A stretch of DNA of 37,422 nt from Acidovorax sp. SCN 68-22 (GTDB lineage: Bacteria; Pseudomonadota; Gammaproteobacteria; Burkholderiales; Burkholderiaceae_C): positions 1-37,422 of the forward strand of contig MEDL01000006.1 of NCBI GenBank assembly GCA_001724785.1, read 5' to 3'. Within the stretch, counting starts at the first letter, position 1, and each line of letters opens with the position of its first letter. Both the position numbers and the translations under genes were made by a program. The notes beneath the pieces are model-generated. The model was not told the DNA's origin and searched no databases. It worked only from the letters and a program-made list of their open reading frames with translations. Shown here one piece after another: positions 18,874-28,362 of this stretch.

Positions 18874-19602
18874 ATGACCCCTGCTTCCCGCGCTGGCGAC
18901 CGCGCCCGCCACGCCCTGCGCCCGGTGCGCATCACCCGCCACTACACCATGCACGCCGAGGGCGCGGTGCTGGTCGAATTCGGCAACACGCGCGTGCTGT
19001 GCACCGCCACGGTGGAAGAAAAAGTGCCCCCGCACCAGCGCGACAGCGGCGCCGGTTGGGTGACGGCCGAATACGGCATGCTGCCGCGCGCCACCCACCG
19101 GCGCAGCGACCGCGAAGCGGCCAAGGGCAAGCAAAGCGGGCGCACGCAGGAAATCCAGCGCCTCATCGGCCGTTCCCTGCGCTCGGTCTTCGACCTCAAG
19201 CTCCTGGGCGAGCGCAGCATCGTGCTCGACTGCGACGTGCTCCAGGCCGACGGCGGCACGCGCACGGCGGCCATCACCGGCGCCTGGGTGGCGGCGCAGG
19301 ACGCCGTGGCCGGCCTGATGGCGCGCGGCGTGCTGCAGCAGTCGCCCGTGCGCGACGCCGTGGCGGCGGTATCCGTCGGCATGGTGCAGGGCGCGCCCAT
19401 GCTCGACCTCGACTATGTGGAAGACGCCGCCTGCGATACCGATATGAACGTCGTGATGACCGGTGCCGGCCATTTCGTCGAAGTGCAGGGCACGGCGGAG
19501 GGCGCACCGTTCAGCCGCGCCGAGATGGACACGCTGCTGGATCTGGCCCAGGCCGGCATCGCGGAGCTGGTGCGCCTGCAGCGTGAATCACTTGGAAATT
19601 AA
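18874..19602 (+). CDS. rph: Ribonuclease PH
   Basis: Phosphate-dependent 3'-to-5' exoribonuclease that trims tRNA precursors. The 242-residue product carries the RNase PH core: [30 protein letters not shown] (about 17-46), the [17 protein letters not shown] block, [15 protein letters not shown] and [21 protein letters not shown]. Length is normal. The start at 18874 gives the usual short N-terminal extension. Upstream are the kinase and phosphatase genes. Repeat copy B begins right after its stop and fills the gap to rdgB. Confidence 0.97.
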   Translation: MTPASRAGDRARHALRPVRITRHYTMHAEGAVLVEFGNTRVLCTATVEEKVPPHQRDSGAGWVTAEYGMLPRATHRRSDREAAKGKQSGRTQEIQRLIGRSLRSVFDLKLLGERSIVLDCDVLQADGGTRTAAITGAWVAAQDAVAGLMARGVLQQSPVRDAVAAVSVGMVQGAPMLDLDYVEDAACDTDMNVVMTGAGHFVEVQGTAEGAPFSRAEMDTLLDLAQAGIAELVRLQRESLGN

Positions 19603-19645
19603 GAGCTAAATATCCAATACAGATAAGCGCTAGAGGCCATTTTTA
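19603..19645 (+). repeat. Intergenic repeat, copy B
   Basis: Core TAAGCGCTAGAGGCC at 19624-19638, identical to copy A, preceded by GAGCTAAATAT and followed by ATTTTTA. It occupies nearly the whole 45-bp gap between the rph stop and the rdgB start. AGAGG in the core lies about 11 nt before the rdgB ATG and may act as its ribosome-binding site. Confidence 0.8.
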
Positions 19646-19647
19646 CC

Positions 19648-20247
19648 ATGAAAATCGTATTGGCATCGAACAACCTCGGCAAGCTCGCCGAACTCCAGGC
19701 GCTGTTCGCACCACTCGGCGTCGAGCTCGTGCGCCAGGCCGAGCTCGGCGTGGGCGAGGCCGAGGAGCCGCACCGCACCTTCGTCGAGAACGCGCTGGCC
19801 AAGGCGCGCTTCGCTGCAGAACACACCGGCCTGCCGGCCCTGGCGGATGACGCCGGCCTGTGCGTCGACGCCTTCGGCGGCCTGCCGGGGGTGGACACGG
19901 CCTACTACGCCACGCAGTTCGGCTACGCCAAGGGCGACGACAACAACGTGCGCGCCCTGCTGGAACAGATGGACGGTCTGGCCAACCGCCGCGCCGCATT
20001 GGTCAGCACGCTGGTGGCGCTGCGCAGCCCGCAGGACCCGGAGCCGCTGATTGCGGTGGGCCGCGTGGTCGGCGAGATCGCCCCTGCGCCGCGCGGCAGC
20101 CACGGCTTCGGCTTCGACCCGGTGATGCTGCTGCCCGAATTGGGCAAGACCTTCGCCGAACTCGACCCGCCCACCAAGAACCGCCTCAGCCACCGGGGTC
20201 GCGCGGCGCAGGCCATGCTGGCCTTGATGCGCGAACGCTGGCTGTAG
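19648..20247 (+). CDS. rdgB: dITP/XTP pyrophosphatase (RdgB/HAM1 family)
   Basis: Hydrolyses non-canonical purine triphosphates (dITP, XTP) and prevents their incorporation into DNA and RNA. The 199-residue product has the HAM1 signatures: ASNNLGKLAEL near 6-16, ALADDAGLCVDAFGGLPGVDTA near 69-90, GSHGFGFDPVML near 151-162 and the final RLSHRGRAAQAM. In many proteobacteria hemW follows; here the next gene is a convergent aldo-keto reductase, so this is where conserved order stops and the catabolic island begins. Confidence 0.96.
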   Translation: MKIVLASNNLGKLAELQALFAPLGVELVRQAELGVGEAEEPHRTFVENALAKARFAAEHTGLPALADDAGLCVDAFGGLPGVDTAYYATQFGYAKGDDNNVRALLEQMDGLANRRAALVSTLVALRSPQDPEPLIAVGRVVGEIAPAPRGSHGFGFDPVMLLPELGKTFAELDPPTKNRLSHRGRAAQAMLALMRERWL

Positions 20248-20288
20248 GGCAGGGCCGCCGGTGCGCGCCCTGGCTTGCGCCGTCGGCC

Positions 20289-21305
20289 TCAGGGCGTGTT
20301 GGGGAACTCTTCGGTATCCACCTCGGCGCGTGCCTGCGCGGTGTAGCGGTGGCCAGCGACTGTGCGCTCGTGCATCAGCGCGCCTGCACGTTCCAGCACG
20401 GCCTCGGGCAGTGTCAGCTCGGCAGCGCCCAGGTTCTCGCGCAGGTGATCGATGCGGGTGGTTCCCGGGATGGGCAGGATGTCCGGCCCCCGGTGCAGCA
20501 GCCAGGCCAGGGAAAGCTGCGCGGGGGTGCACCCGGCTTCGTGCGCCAACGCCACCAACTTCGCCAGCTGTTCCAGGTTGCGCGCGTAGTTCTCGGGGGC
20601 GAAGCGCGGCATGGGGCGGCGGACATCTTTTTCCCCGAGAGACGAGACGTCGGTGAGTGCGCCTCCCAGAAAGCCGCGCCCCAGCGGGCTGAATGCGACG
20701 AAGGACACCCCCAGCTCCCGGCAGGCATCGAGCACGGCAATCTCGGGGTTGCGGGTCCAGAGTGAGTATTCGGTCTGCACCGCGGCAATCGGGTGCACGG
20801 CGTGGGCGCGCCGCAGGGTCGCGGCCGATACCTCGGAGAGGCCGATGGTGCGGACCAGCCCCCGCTCGACCAGGCGCGCGAGTTCGCCCACGCTGTCCTC
20901 GATCGGCACCTGCTTGTCCCAGCGGTGCAGGTAGTACAGGTCGATGGCGTCGGTTTTCAGGCGCCGGAGCGACCCTTCGCAGGTGGCGCGGAGGTTCGAT
21001 GGGCGGCCATCGATCACCCGCCCGGGCAGCACCGTGCCGTCGCCCGCCTCGCGCGTCATGCCGCATTTGCTGGCCAGGGTGAAGCGGTGGCGGTGCGGTG
21101 CGAGCACCTTGCCCACCAGGGTTTCGCTCGCGCCGAAACCGTACAACGCCGCGGTGTCGAAATGCGTGACGCCCGCGTCCAGCGCCGCCAGCAACAGGCG
21201 CTCGGCCTGTTCGGGAGCGACGCCGGCACCATAGGCGTGGCAGATATTCATGCACCCCAGGCCGATGGCACTGACGGTGAAGGGACCCAGGGAACGTGTC
21301 TGCAT
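20289..21305 (-). CDS. Aldo-keto reductase
   Basis: NADPH-type oxidoreductase with a TIM-barrel fold; substrate unknown. The 338-residue product has the catalytic tetrad visible as Asp (THFDTAALYG, about 50), Tyr (ALYG, about 55), Lys (LASKCG) and His (YYLHRWD). The C-terminal cofactor block is IPGTTRIDHLRENLGA. It starts 7 bp after the TRAP permease gene, so it is probably the last gene of the transporter/lig operon. A role in reducing an aromatic aldehyde is possible but only inferred from location. Confidence 0.85.
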   Translation of the reverse strand: MQTRSLGPFTVSAIGLGCMNICHAYGAGVAPEQAERLLLAALDAGVTHFDTAALYGFGASETLVGKVLAPHRHRFTLASKCGMTREAGDGTVLPGRVIDGRPSNLRATCEGSLRRLKTDAIDLYYLHRWDKQVPIEDSVGELARLVERGLVRTIGLSEVSAATLRRAHAVHPIAAVQTEYSLWTRNPEIAVLDACRELGVSFVAFSPLGRGFLGGALTDVSSLGEKDVRRPMPRFAPENYARNLEQLAKLVALAHEAGCTPAQLSLAWLLHRGPDILPIPGTTRIDHLRENLGAAELTLPEAVLERAGALMHERTVAGHRYTAQARAEVDTEEFPNTP

Positions 21306-21312
21306 CGTCTCT

Positions 21313-22629
21313 TTATAGCCGCAGCAGGAACAGCGTGAGGACCGGGAAGGTCACCAGGATCGTCACCCGCACCAGGTCGCTGACCACGAAGGGCCAGACG
21401 CCGCGGTACGTGTCGGTGAGTTTGATGTCCGGCGCCATCGAGTGGATCACGAACAGATTCATGCCGACGGGTGGGGTGATGAGCCCCACCTCCACCACAA
21501 GCAGCACCAGCACGCCAAACCAGATGGCCGCTTCCTCGGGTGGCAGGCCGAAATCCAGCCCGGACACCATCGGAAAGAAGATCGGCACCGTGAGCAGAAT
21601 CATGGACAGCGAATCCATCACGCAGCCGAAGACCAAATAAAAAACCAGAATCGCCCACAGCACCGAGAACGGCGAGAAGCCCTGCGCCCCCACCCAGCTG
21701 GCGAGTTCCTGCGGAAGTTGCGAGAGTGCGAGGAAGGTATTGAAGGCACTGGCGCCCAGCACGATCATGAAGACCATGCCAGTACTCACCGCCGTGGCTT
21801 CGAGCGCCCCCAGGAGCTGCTTGCCGTTGAGCCCGCCCTTGGCCCAGGCCAGCAGGCCGGTGGCGCCCGCACCCACGGCAGCGCCTTCGGTGGGCGTGAA
21901 GATGCCACCGTAGATGCCACCAATGACCACCAGGAAGATGAGGGCCACCGGCCAGATCGCGAGCAGTGCGTCGGTGCGCTCCCTGCGGCTTGCGGGTTCC
22001 TTGGTACCGGCGAGCCCCGGGTTGAGGCGCACCTGGATGGAGATCACCGCGATGTAGCCCAGCGCCGCCAGAATGCCCGGGACCAGCGCGGCCGTGAACA
22101 TCTTGGCGATGTTCTGTTCGGCCAGCACGGCGTAGATGACCAGGACGATGGACGGCGGAATCAGGATCCCCAGGGTGCCGCCGGCGGCGAGTGTGCCGGT
22201 CGCGAGACTGCCGGCGTAGCCCGCGCGGCGCAGTTCCGGCAATGCCACCTGCCCCATGGTGGCGGCCGTGGCCAGGGAGGAGCCGCAGATGGAGCCAAAC
22301 CCGGCGCAGGCGCCTATGGCGGCCATGGCCAGGCCGCCCTTGCGGTGGCCCAGGAAGGCTTCCGCCGCCTTGAACAGCGCACGCGACATGCCCCCCAGGG
22401 CGGCGAACTGCCCCATCAGCAGGAACAGCGGCACCACCGAGAGCGACGCATTGGCGAATTGCCCGTAGGTGAAGGACTTCATTTGCGCCAGCAAGGGGGC
22501 GAGGCTGCCAAAGATCAGCCAGGACCCCCCCAGGCCGACGACCAGCATGGACAGGCCGATCGGCAGGCGCAGCATGATGAGGCACAGCATGACGACAACG
22601 CCCCATGCGGCGAGGATGAGCGGGTCCAT
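21313..22629 (-). CDS. dctM: TRAP transporter large permease subunit (DctM)
   Basis: Sodium-coupled membrane component of a tripartite ATP-independent periplasmic transporter. The 438-residue product is very hydrophobic, about 12 membrane segments, with the DctM pattern: LPIGLSMLVVGLGG at the N-terminus, ACAGFGSICGSSLATAATMG, ATGTLAAGGTLGILIPPSIVLVIYA, GGIFTPTEGAAVGA and the C-terminal VGLITPPVGMNLFVI. Its ATG shares one base with the dctQ stop (TGATG), so the two are coupled. With the adjacent lig genes, an aromatic or carboxylic acid substrate is likely but not shown. Confidence 0.94.
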   Translation of the reverse strand: MDPLILAAWGVVVMLCLIMLRLPIGLSMLVVGLGGSWLIFGSLAPLLAQMKSFTYGQFANASLSVVPLFLLMGQFAALGGMSRALFKAAEAFLGHRKGGLAMAAIGACAGFGSICGSSLATAATMGQVALPELRRAGYAGSLATGTLAAGGTLGILIPPSIVLVIYAVLAEQNIAKMFTAALVPGILAALGYIAVISIQVRLNPGLAGTKEPASRRERTDALLAIWPVALIFLVVIGGIYGGIFTPTEGAAVGAGATGLLAWAKGGLNGKQLLGALEATAVSTGMVFMIVLGASAFNTFLALSQLPQELASWVGAQGFSPFSVLWAILVFYLVFGCVMDSLSMILLTVPIFFPMVSGLDFGLPPEEAAIWFGVLVLLVVEVGLITPPVGMNLFVIHSMAPDIKLTDTYRGVWPFVVSDLVRVTILVTFPVLTLFLLRL

Positions 22630-23144
22630 CAATGGGCTCCTGCCATCTCGTCGGGTTGCCGGGCCGCCGCAACGCCCAGGCTGCCGAGCAGGGTCCAGCC
22701 ATACACGACGCAACCGAACACTGCGGCCAGCGTGCAGGCGGCGTAGCCCCACCACACGGGCATGTGCAGGATGAAGCTGGTTTCGCCGTTGGCCCGGTAG
22801 TCGAGCATGCCCACGCCCATGCGCCACGCCAGGAGCACCCACACACCGAACATCAGCAGCTCGGTGAGGATGCCGATGAACCGCTGCATCGCCCGCGGAT
22901 ACAGGCGCCAGAACATGTCGACCACCGCGTGGCCACGCCGCAGGTGGCACCACGGCAGGAAACAGAGCACCGCCAGCGCAGTCCCGGCCTCGACCAGTTC
23001 GTAGTCGCCGGGGACCGGGCCCAGCCCCAGGCCGGACAACGCGCGGCCGGCAATGCTCAGCACGCTCAAGAGGGTGAGCGCCATCAGCACCAGCCCGCCC
23101 AACCAGGCCATGGCCCGGGCGACGGTCACAATCAAAACATTCAT
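22629..23144 (-). CDS. dctQ: TRAP transporter small permease subunit (DctQ)
   Basis: Small four-helix membrane subunit that pairs with DctM. The 171-residue product has four hydrophobic segments (about 5-30, 42-65, 85-107 and 125-150) and a DctQ-like loop PRAMQRFIGILTELLMFGVWVLLAWRMG. The start at 23144 (MNVLIVTVARAM) is chosen because a longer frame would run through the upstream stem-loop and has no membrane character. It overlaps dctM by one base. A 109-bp gap with a large stem-loop separates it from dctP. Confidence 0.92.
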   Translation of the reverse strand: MNVLIVTVARAMAWLGGLVLMALTLLSVLSIAGRALSGLGLGPVPGDYELVEAGTALAVLCFLPWCHLRRGHAVVDMFWRLYPRAMQRFIGILTELLMFGVWVLLAWRMGVGMLDYRANGETSFILHMPVWWGYAACTLAAVFGCVVYGWTLLGSLGVAAARQPDEMAGAH

Positions 23145-23171
23145 AAGCTCTCCGTGGGAAGCCGGCGAGAC

Positions 23172-23250
23172 GGTGCGCAGCCACGCAAGCGGCCCAGGAG
23201 TCGCCCGCTTCGTGTCTCGCTCGCTGGGTACGCAGACGCCGCTGCGCACC
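23172..23250 (-). other. Large stem-loop between dctP and dctQ
   Basis: Outer arms GGTGCGCAGC (23172-23181) and GCTGCGCACC (23241-23250) are perfect 10-bp inverted repeats. An inner stem CACGCAAGCGG (23182-23192) with CCGCTTCGTG (23205-23214) has one bulge and a 12-nt loop. No T run follows. It probably stabilises the dctP message or lowers expression of dctQM relative to the binding protein. Confidence 0.55.
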
Positions 23251-23253
23251 CGG

Positions 23254-24285
23254 TCAGGCGGTGTGCTTGGCGATCAGCGCCTCGGCGGCGGCGGCCAGTT
23301 TGGGGCCATCGATGCCCTTTTCGGCGACCTCCTTGTACCAGGCGGCGCGCACCCCCGAAGCCGCTCTCTGCCAGCGCTGGGTTTCGGCGGCGTCCAGCAC
23401 GATGATGTTGTTCTTCGCCGCCTGGGCCGCCGCGAGGCCGAGCTTGTCGCCTTCGTCCATGGCGCGCCCGAAGAGCGCCGCCGCGGCGGCGCCGGAATTG
23501 GCGTCCATGACTTTCTGCAGGTCTGGCGGCAGCTTGTTGTAGCTCGCCTTGTTCATGACCAGCCCGAACGTCTGCGTGTACAGGCCCTTGCCCTCGGCAA
23601 AGACGGTGTGGTTGTGCACGATCTGCTGCACCTTGAGCGAAGGCGCTACCTCCCAGGGGATGGTCGTGCCGTCGATCACGCCTTTGGACAGCGCCTCCGT
23701 GACTTGCGGAACCGGCATGCCCACCGGCACGGCGCCAATCTGTTCGAGCATGATGTTGATCACGCGCGAGCCACCGCGAATGCGCATGCCCTTGAGGTCT
23801 TCGAGCTTCGTGACCGGCTTGAGGGTGTGCACCAGGCCCGGGCCGTGGATGTGGGCGCAGAGCAGCTTCACATCGGCGAATTCGTCCATGGCGTGCGCGT
23901 GCACGAACTCGTTGAAGGCCAGCGAGCCCGCTTCGGCCTTCTTGGTCATGAAGGGCAGCTCGAACGCCTCGACCTTGGGGAAGCGTCCCGGCGTGTAGCC
24001 CAGCACCGTCCAGATGATGTCCACCACGCCGTCCTTGGCCTGGTCCAGCAACTCGGGCGGGCGGCCGCCGAGCTGCATGCTGGGGAACTGCTGGATGTGG
24101 AGGCGCCCGCCGCTTTCCTTCTCGATCTTCTTGGCCCAGGTATCGATGGCCAGCTTGGGAATGGTCGCCTGGGGCGGCAGGAACTGGTGCAGGCGCAGGG
24201 TGATGCGGTCCTGCGACCAGGCGTTTGCGCCCAGGGTGGCAGCGGCCAGGCCGCTCAGGACGGTGCGTCGACGGATGGGATGCAT
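23254..24285 (-). CDS. dctP: TRAP transporter periplasmic solute-binding protein (DctP)
   Basis: Periplasmic receptor that delivers a carboxylate to DctQM. The 343-residue precursor has a Tat-like signal (HPIRRRTVLSGLAAATLGANA), cleaved near residue 22. The DctP fold carries the conserved Arg region LEDLKGMRIRGGSR (161-174), where Arg168 or Arg170 should bind the ligand carboxylate, and GVIDGTTIPWEVAPSLK. The start at 24285 has AGGAGA upstream; an in-frame ATG at 24312 lacks one. It follows ligC by 55 bp. Candidate substrates are protocatechuate or hydroxycinnamates, from context only. Confidence 0.93.
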   Translation of the reverse strand: MHPIRRRTVLSGLAAATLGANAWSQDRITLRLHQFLPPQATIPKLAIDTWAKKIEKESGGRLHIQQFPSMQLGGRPPELLDQAKDGVVDIIWTVLGYTPGRFPKVEAFELPFMTKKAEAGSLAFNEFVHAHAMDEFADVKLLCAHIHGPGLVHTLKPVTKLEDLKGMRIRGGSRVINIMLEQIGAVPVGMPVPQVTEALSKGVIDGTTIPWEVAPSLKVQQIVHNHTVFAEGKGLYTQTFGLVMNKASYNKLPPDLQKVMDANSGAAAAALFGRAMDEGDKLGLAAAQAAKNNIIVLDAAETQRWQRAASGVRAAWYKEVAEKGIDGPKLAAAAEALIAKHTA

Positions 24286-24340
24286 GGCGAAGTCTCCTTG
24301 TGTGTTGTTCATCGAAAGGTAAGCGGCGCGGGCGCTGGGT

Positions 24341-25294
24341 TCAGCCAGCCTGCAATTGCTGCTCCAGCTGGTGCAGCACCTGGTAGCAAGCGAGCACCTG
24401 GGCTGCGCTGGCATTGGGTTCACGGCCTTCGCGGATGGCCGCGAAGAACTCGCGGTCCTGCAGCTCGATGCCGTTCATGGACACGTCCACCGCGGACACG
24501 TCGATCTTCTCGTCCTTGCCGTTGTACAGGTCGTCGTAGCGGGCCACGTAGGTGCCGCTGTCGCCGATGTAGCGGAAGTACGTGCCGAGCGGCCCCTCGT
24601 TGTTGAACGAGAGGCTCAGCGTGCAGAGCGCGCCGTTCGCGGCCTGGAGCTGGATGCTCATGTCCATGGCGATGCCGAGCACCGGATGGATCGGTCCCTG
24701 GAGGGCATTGGCACGCACGATGGGGCTGCGCGCCTGGTAGGCGAAGAGGTCCACGGTATGGGCGGCGTGGTGCCAGAGCAGGTGGTCGGTCCAGCTGCGC
24801 GGCTGGCCCAGTGCATTGGTGTTGGTGCGGCGGAAGAAATAGGTCTGCACGTCCATCTGCAGCACCTGGAGTTCGCCCGCCAGCACCTTGCGGTGCACCC
24901 ACTGGTGGCTGGGGTTGAAGCGGCGCGTGTGGCCGCACATGGCAACCCGACCGGTTTCCTTTTGCGCATCCACCACGGCCTGGGCATCGGCCAGGCTGTC
25001 GGCGAGCGGAATCTCCACTTGCACGTGCTTGCCGGCGCGCAGGCATTGGACTGCCTGCTCGGCGTGCATTTGCGTGGGCGTGCACAGGATGACGGCGTCG
25101 ACGTCCGGGCGGGCCAGGCTTTCCGCCAGATCGGTCGTGACGTGCCCGATGCCGTATTGGCGGGCCACCTCCTCGGTCTTGGCGAGGTCGCGGCCGACGA
25201 GCGAGACGGCGCGCACGCCGTCGATCTTCCCGATGGCGTCGAGGTGCTTGGTGCCGAAGGCGCCGGCACCGGCCAGGGCGATGCGGATGGTCAT
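24341..25294 (-). CDS. ligC: 4-carboxy-2-hydroxymuconate-6-semialdehyde dehydrogenase (LigC/PmdC)
   Basis: Oxidises the hemiacetal of the ring-cleavage product CHMS to 2-pyrone-4,6-dicarboxylate with NADP, the second step of the protocatechuate 4,5-cleavage pathway. The 317-residue Gfo/Idh/MocA-fold enzyme has the Rossmann motif GAGAFGTKH (9-17), CTPTQMHAEQAV, the EIPLAD stretch, and the family-specific blocks GHTRRFNPSHQWVH, QTYFFRRTNTNALGQPRSWTDHLLWHHAAHTVDLF and NGIELQDREFFAAIREGREPN. These match LigC of Sphingobium and PmdC of Comamonas closely from memory. It starts 1 nt after ligB. Confidence 0.95.
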   Translation of the reverse strand: MTIRIALAGAGAFGTKHLDAIGKIDGVRAVSLVGRDLAKTEEVARQYGIGHVTTDLAESLARPDVDAVILCTPTQMHAEQAVQCLRAGKHVQVEIPLADSLADAQAVVDAQKETGRVAMCGHTRRFNPSHQWVHRKVLAGELQVLQMDVQTYFFRRTNTNALGQPRSWTDHLLWHHAAHTVDLFAYQARSPIVRANALQGPIHPVLGIAMDMSIQLQAANGALCTLSLSFNNEGPLGTYFRYIGDSGTYVARYDDLYNGKDEKIDVSAVDVSMNGIELQDREFFAAIREGREPNASAAQVLACYQVLHQLEQQLQAG

Positions 25295-25295
25295 G

Positions 25296-26623
<1,328 letters not shown>

Positions 26624-26644
26624 CGCGGAAGCTCCTGGGTTTTA

Positions 26645-26693
26645 AGTATGAAATTGGCCTCTGGCGCTTATTCAGTAAGCGATTGCAGCTATT
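26645..26693 (-). repeat. Intergenic repeat, copy C (minus orientation)
   Basis: On the minus strand it reads AATAGCTGCAATCGCTTACTG, then the core TAAGCGCCAGAGGCC (26670-26656). CGCTTA and TAAGCG form inverted arms 5 nt apart. It begins 4 nt after the ligI stop and ends before ligA, inside the operon. Confidence 0.8.
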
Positions 26694-26696
26694 GTT

Positions 26697-27644
26697 TCAT
26701 GAGTGTTCTGGGGTGTGTTCTTCGGGCCAGTAGAGGCGCATGGGGTTGTCCACCAGCAGCTTTTTCTGCAGCAGGGCGGTGGGCGCGATGTGCGGGATGA
26801 AGTCCACCAGCAGCCCGTCGTCCGGCATGTGGCCTTTCAGGTTGGGATGCGGCCAGTCGGTCCCCCAGAGCACCCGGTCGGGAAAGCGCTCGACCACGGT
26901 GCGCGCGAACGGCACCACATCGCGGTACGGCGCCTGCTCGCCGTGCAGCGCGGGCGGGCCGGAGACCGACAGCCGCTCCGGGCAGCTCACCTTGCTCCAC
27001 ACGTTGGGATGCGCGTCCATGAATTTCAGGAACAGCGCGAATTCTTCGCTCTCCACCCCTTTGGCCACATCGGGCCGGCCCATGTGGTCGACCACCACCG
27101 TGGTTGGCAGCCGGGTAAAGAAATCCCAGAGCTCGGGCAAGTCCACCGCTTCGAAGTAGACCACCACGTGCCAGCCCAGCCGGGCGATGCGCGTGGCGAT
27201 GTCCATCAACTCGTCCTTGGGGGTGAAGTCCACCAGGCGCTTGACGAAGTTGAAGCGCACGCCGCGCACGCCGGCGGCATGCAGCGCCTGCAGTTCTTCG
27301 TCGGTGGCGCTGCGCCGCACGGTGGCGACGCCGCGCGCCCGACCGCCCGAGGCCTGCAGCGCATCCACCAGGGCGCGGTTGTCGGCCCCGTGGCAGGTGG
27401 CCTGTACGACCACGTTGCGGGCAAAACCCAGGTGGTCGCGCAGCGCGAACAGCTGCTCCTTACCGGCGTCGCACGGCGTGTACTTGCGCTCGGGAGCGTA
27501 GGGGAACCGGTCGCCCGGCCCGAAGACGTGGCAATGCGCATCCACGCTGCCGGGCGGCACCTGAAAGCGCGGCCTGGCCGGAGCGCTGAACCAGTCCAGC
27601 CAGCCGGGCGTCTTGTCGAAGGGGCCGGACGTTGGTATGTTCAT
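26697..27644 (-). CDS. ligI: 2-pyrone-4,6-dicarboxylate hydrolase (LigI/PmdD)
   Basis: Opens the lactone 2-pyrone-4,6-dicarboxylate to oxalomesaconate, third step of the 4,5-cleavage pathway. The 315-residue amidohydrolase-superfamily protein has SVDAHCHVFGPGDRFPY (33-49) with His37 and His39, FNFVKRLVDF (131-140) and LWGTDWPHPN (259-268) with the likely catalytic Asp263. LigI enzymes work without a metal although the fold is that of metal hydrolases. The start at 27644 (MNIPTSGPFDKTPGWLDWF) gives the family length. It lies 14 bp after ligK. Confidence 0.95.
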   Translation of the reverse strand: MNIPTSGPFDKTPGWLDWFSAPARPRFQVPPGSVDAHCHVFGPGDRFPYAPERKYTPCDAGKEQLFALRDHLGFARNVVVQATCHGADNRALVDALQASGGRARGVATVRRSATDEELQALHAAGVRGVRFNFVKRLVDFTPKDELMDIATRIARLGWHVVVYFEAVDLPELWDFFTRLPTTVVVDHMGRPDVAKGVESEEFALFLKFMDAHPNVWSKVSCPERLSVSGPPALHGEQAPYRDVVPFARTVVERFPDRVLWGTDWPHPNLKGHMPDDGLLVDFIPHIAPTALLQKKLLVDNPMRLYWPEEHTPEHS

Positions 27645-27658
27645 GCGGGAGCCTTCGC

Positions 27659-28342
27659 TCAGTCGATGTAGCGCAGGCCGGCGGCCTGCAAGGCGCCGCG
27701 CATCTGGTACAGGTCCAGCCCGAGCACGCCGGAGGCGAATTTTTCGCGCTTGGCGCCTTCGTTGGCTTCGCGCTTGCGGGCCGCTTCCAGCGTGGCGGCC
27801 GCCATGGCACGGGGCACGCAGACCACGCCGTCGTCGTCGGCCACGATCACGTCGCCGGGATGCACCAGCATGCCGGCGCACACCACGGGGATGTTCACCG
27901 AACCGAGCGTGGCCTTGATGCAGCCTTTGGCGCTGATGTACTTGCTCCAGACCGGGAAGTGCATCGCCTGCAGGGTTTTCACATCGCGCACACCGGCCTC
28001 GATGACGAGCGCGCGTGCGCCGCGTGCCTGGAAGCTGGTGGCCAGCAGGTCGCCAAAATAGCCGTCGGTGCATTCGGCGGTCACGGCCGCCACGACGATG
28101 TCGCCCGGCCGGATCTGCTCGGCCACCACGTGCATCATCCAGTTGTCGCCCGGCTGGAGCAGCACCGTGACGGCGGTCCCGGAGACCTGGGCGCCGGGGT
28201 AGATCGGCCGCATGAACGGCTTGAGCAGGCCCACGCGGCCCATGGCCTCGTGCACCGTGGCGGCACCCAGGGCGCCCAGTGCGTCCGCGGTGGCCGGGTC
28301 GGCGCGTTCGATGGTGCGGTAAACGACTCCAAGTTCGTGCAT
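27659..28342 (-). CDS. ligK: 4-carboxy-4-hydroxy-2-oxoadipate aldolase (LigK/PmdF)
   Basis: Class II, divalent-metal aldolase that splits 4-carboxy-4-hydroxy-2-oxoadipate into pyruvate and oxaloacetate, the last step of the pathway; relatives also decarboxylate oxaloacetate. The 227-residue RraA-like product has the active-site motif [24 protein letters not shown] with Arg119 and Asp120, and [22 protein letters not shown] near 63-84. The start at 28342 ([15 protein letters not shown]) fits family N-termini. It lies 20 bp after ligJ and 14 bp before ligI. Confidence 0.95.
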   Translation of the reverse strand: MHELGVVYRTIERADPATADALGALGAATVHEAMGRVGLLKPFMRPIYPGAQVSGTAVTVLLQPGDNWMMHVVAEQIRPGDIVVAAVTAECTDGYFGDLLATSFQARGARALVIEAGVRDVKTLQAMHFPVWSKYISAKGCIKATLGSVNIPVVCAGMLVHPGDVIVADDDGVVCVPRAMAAATLEAARKREANEGAKREKFASGVLGLDLYQMRGALQAAGLRYID

Positions 28343-28362
28343 CTTCGGCTTTCGTGCAGGCC

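Noticed and set aside
20250-20272. CAGGGC/GCCCTG hairpin after rdgB as a terminator
   Set aside because: Short stem in GC-rich DNA without a T run; could be chance.
22630-23184. Extended minus-strand frame leading into dctM from upstream
   Set aside because: The upstream part is out of frame with dctQ and lacks membrane character; dctM starts at 22629, coupled to the dctQ stop.
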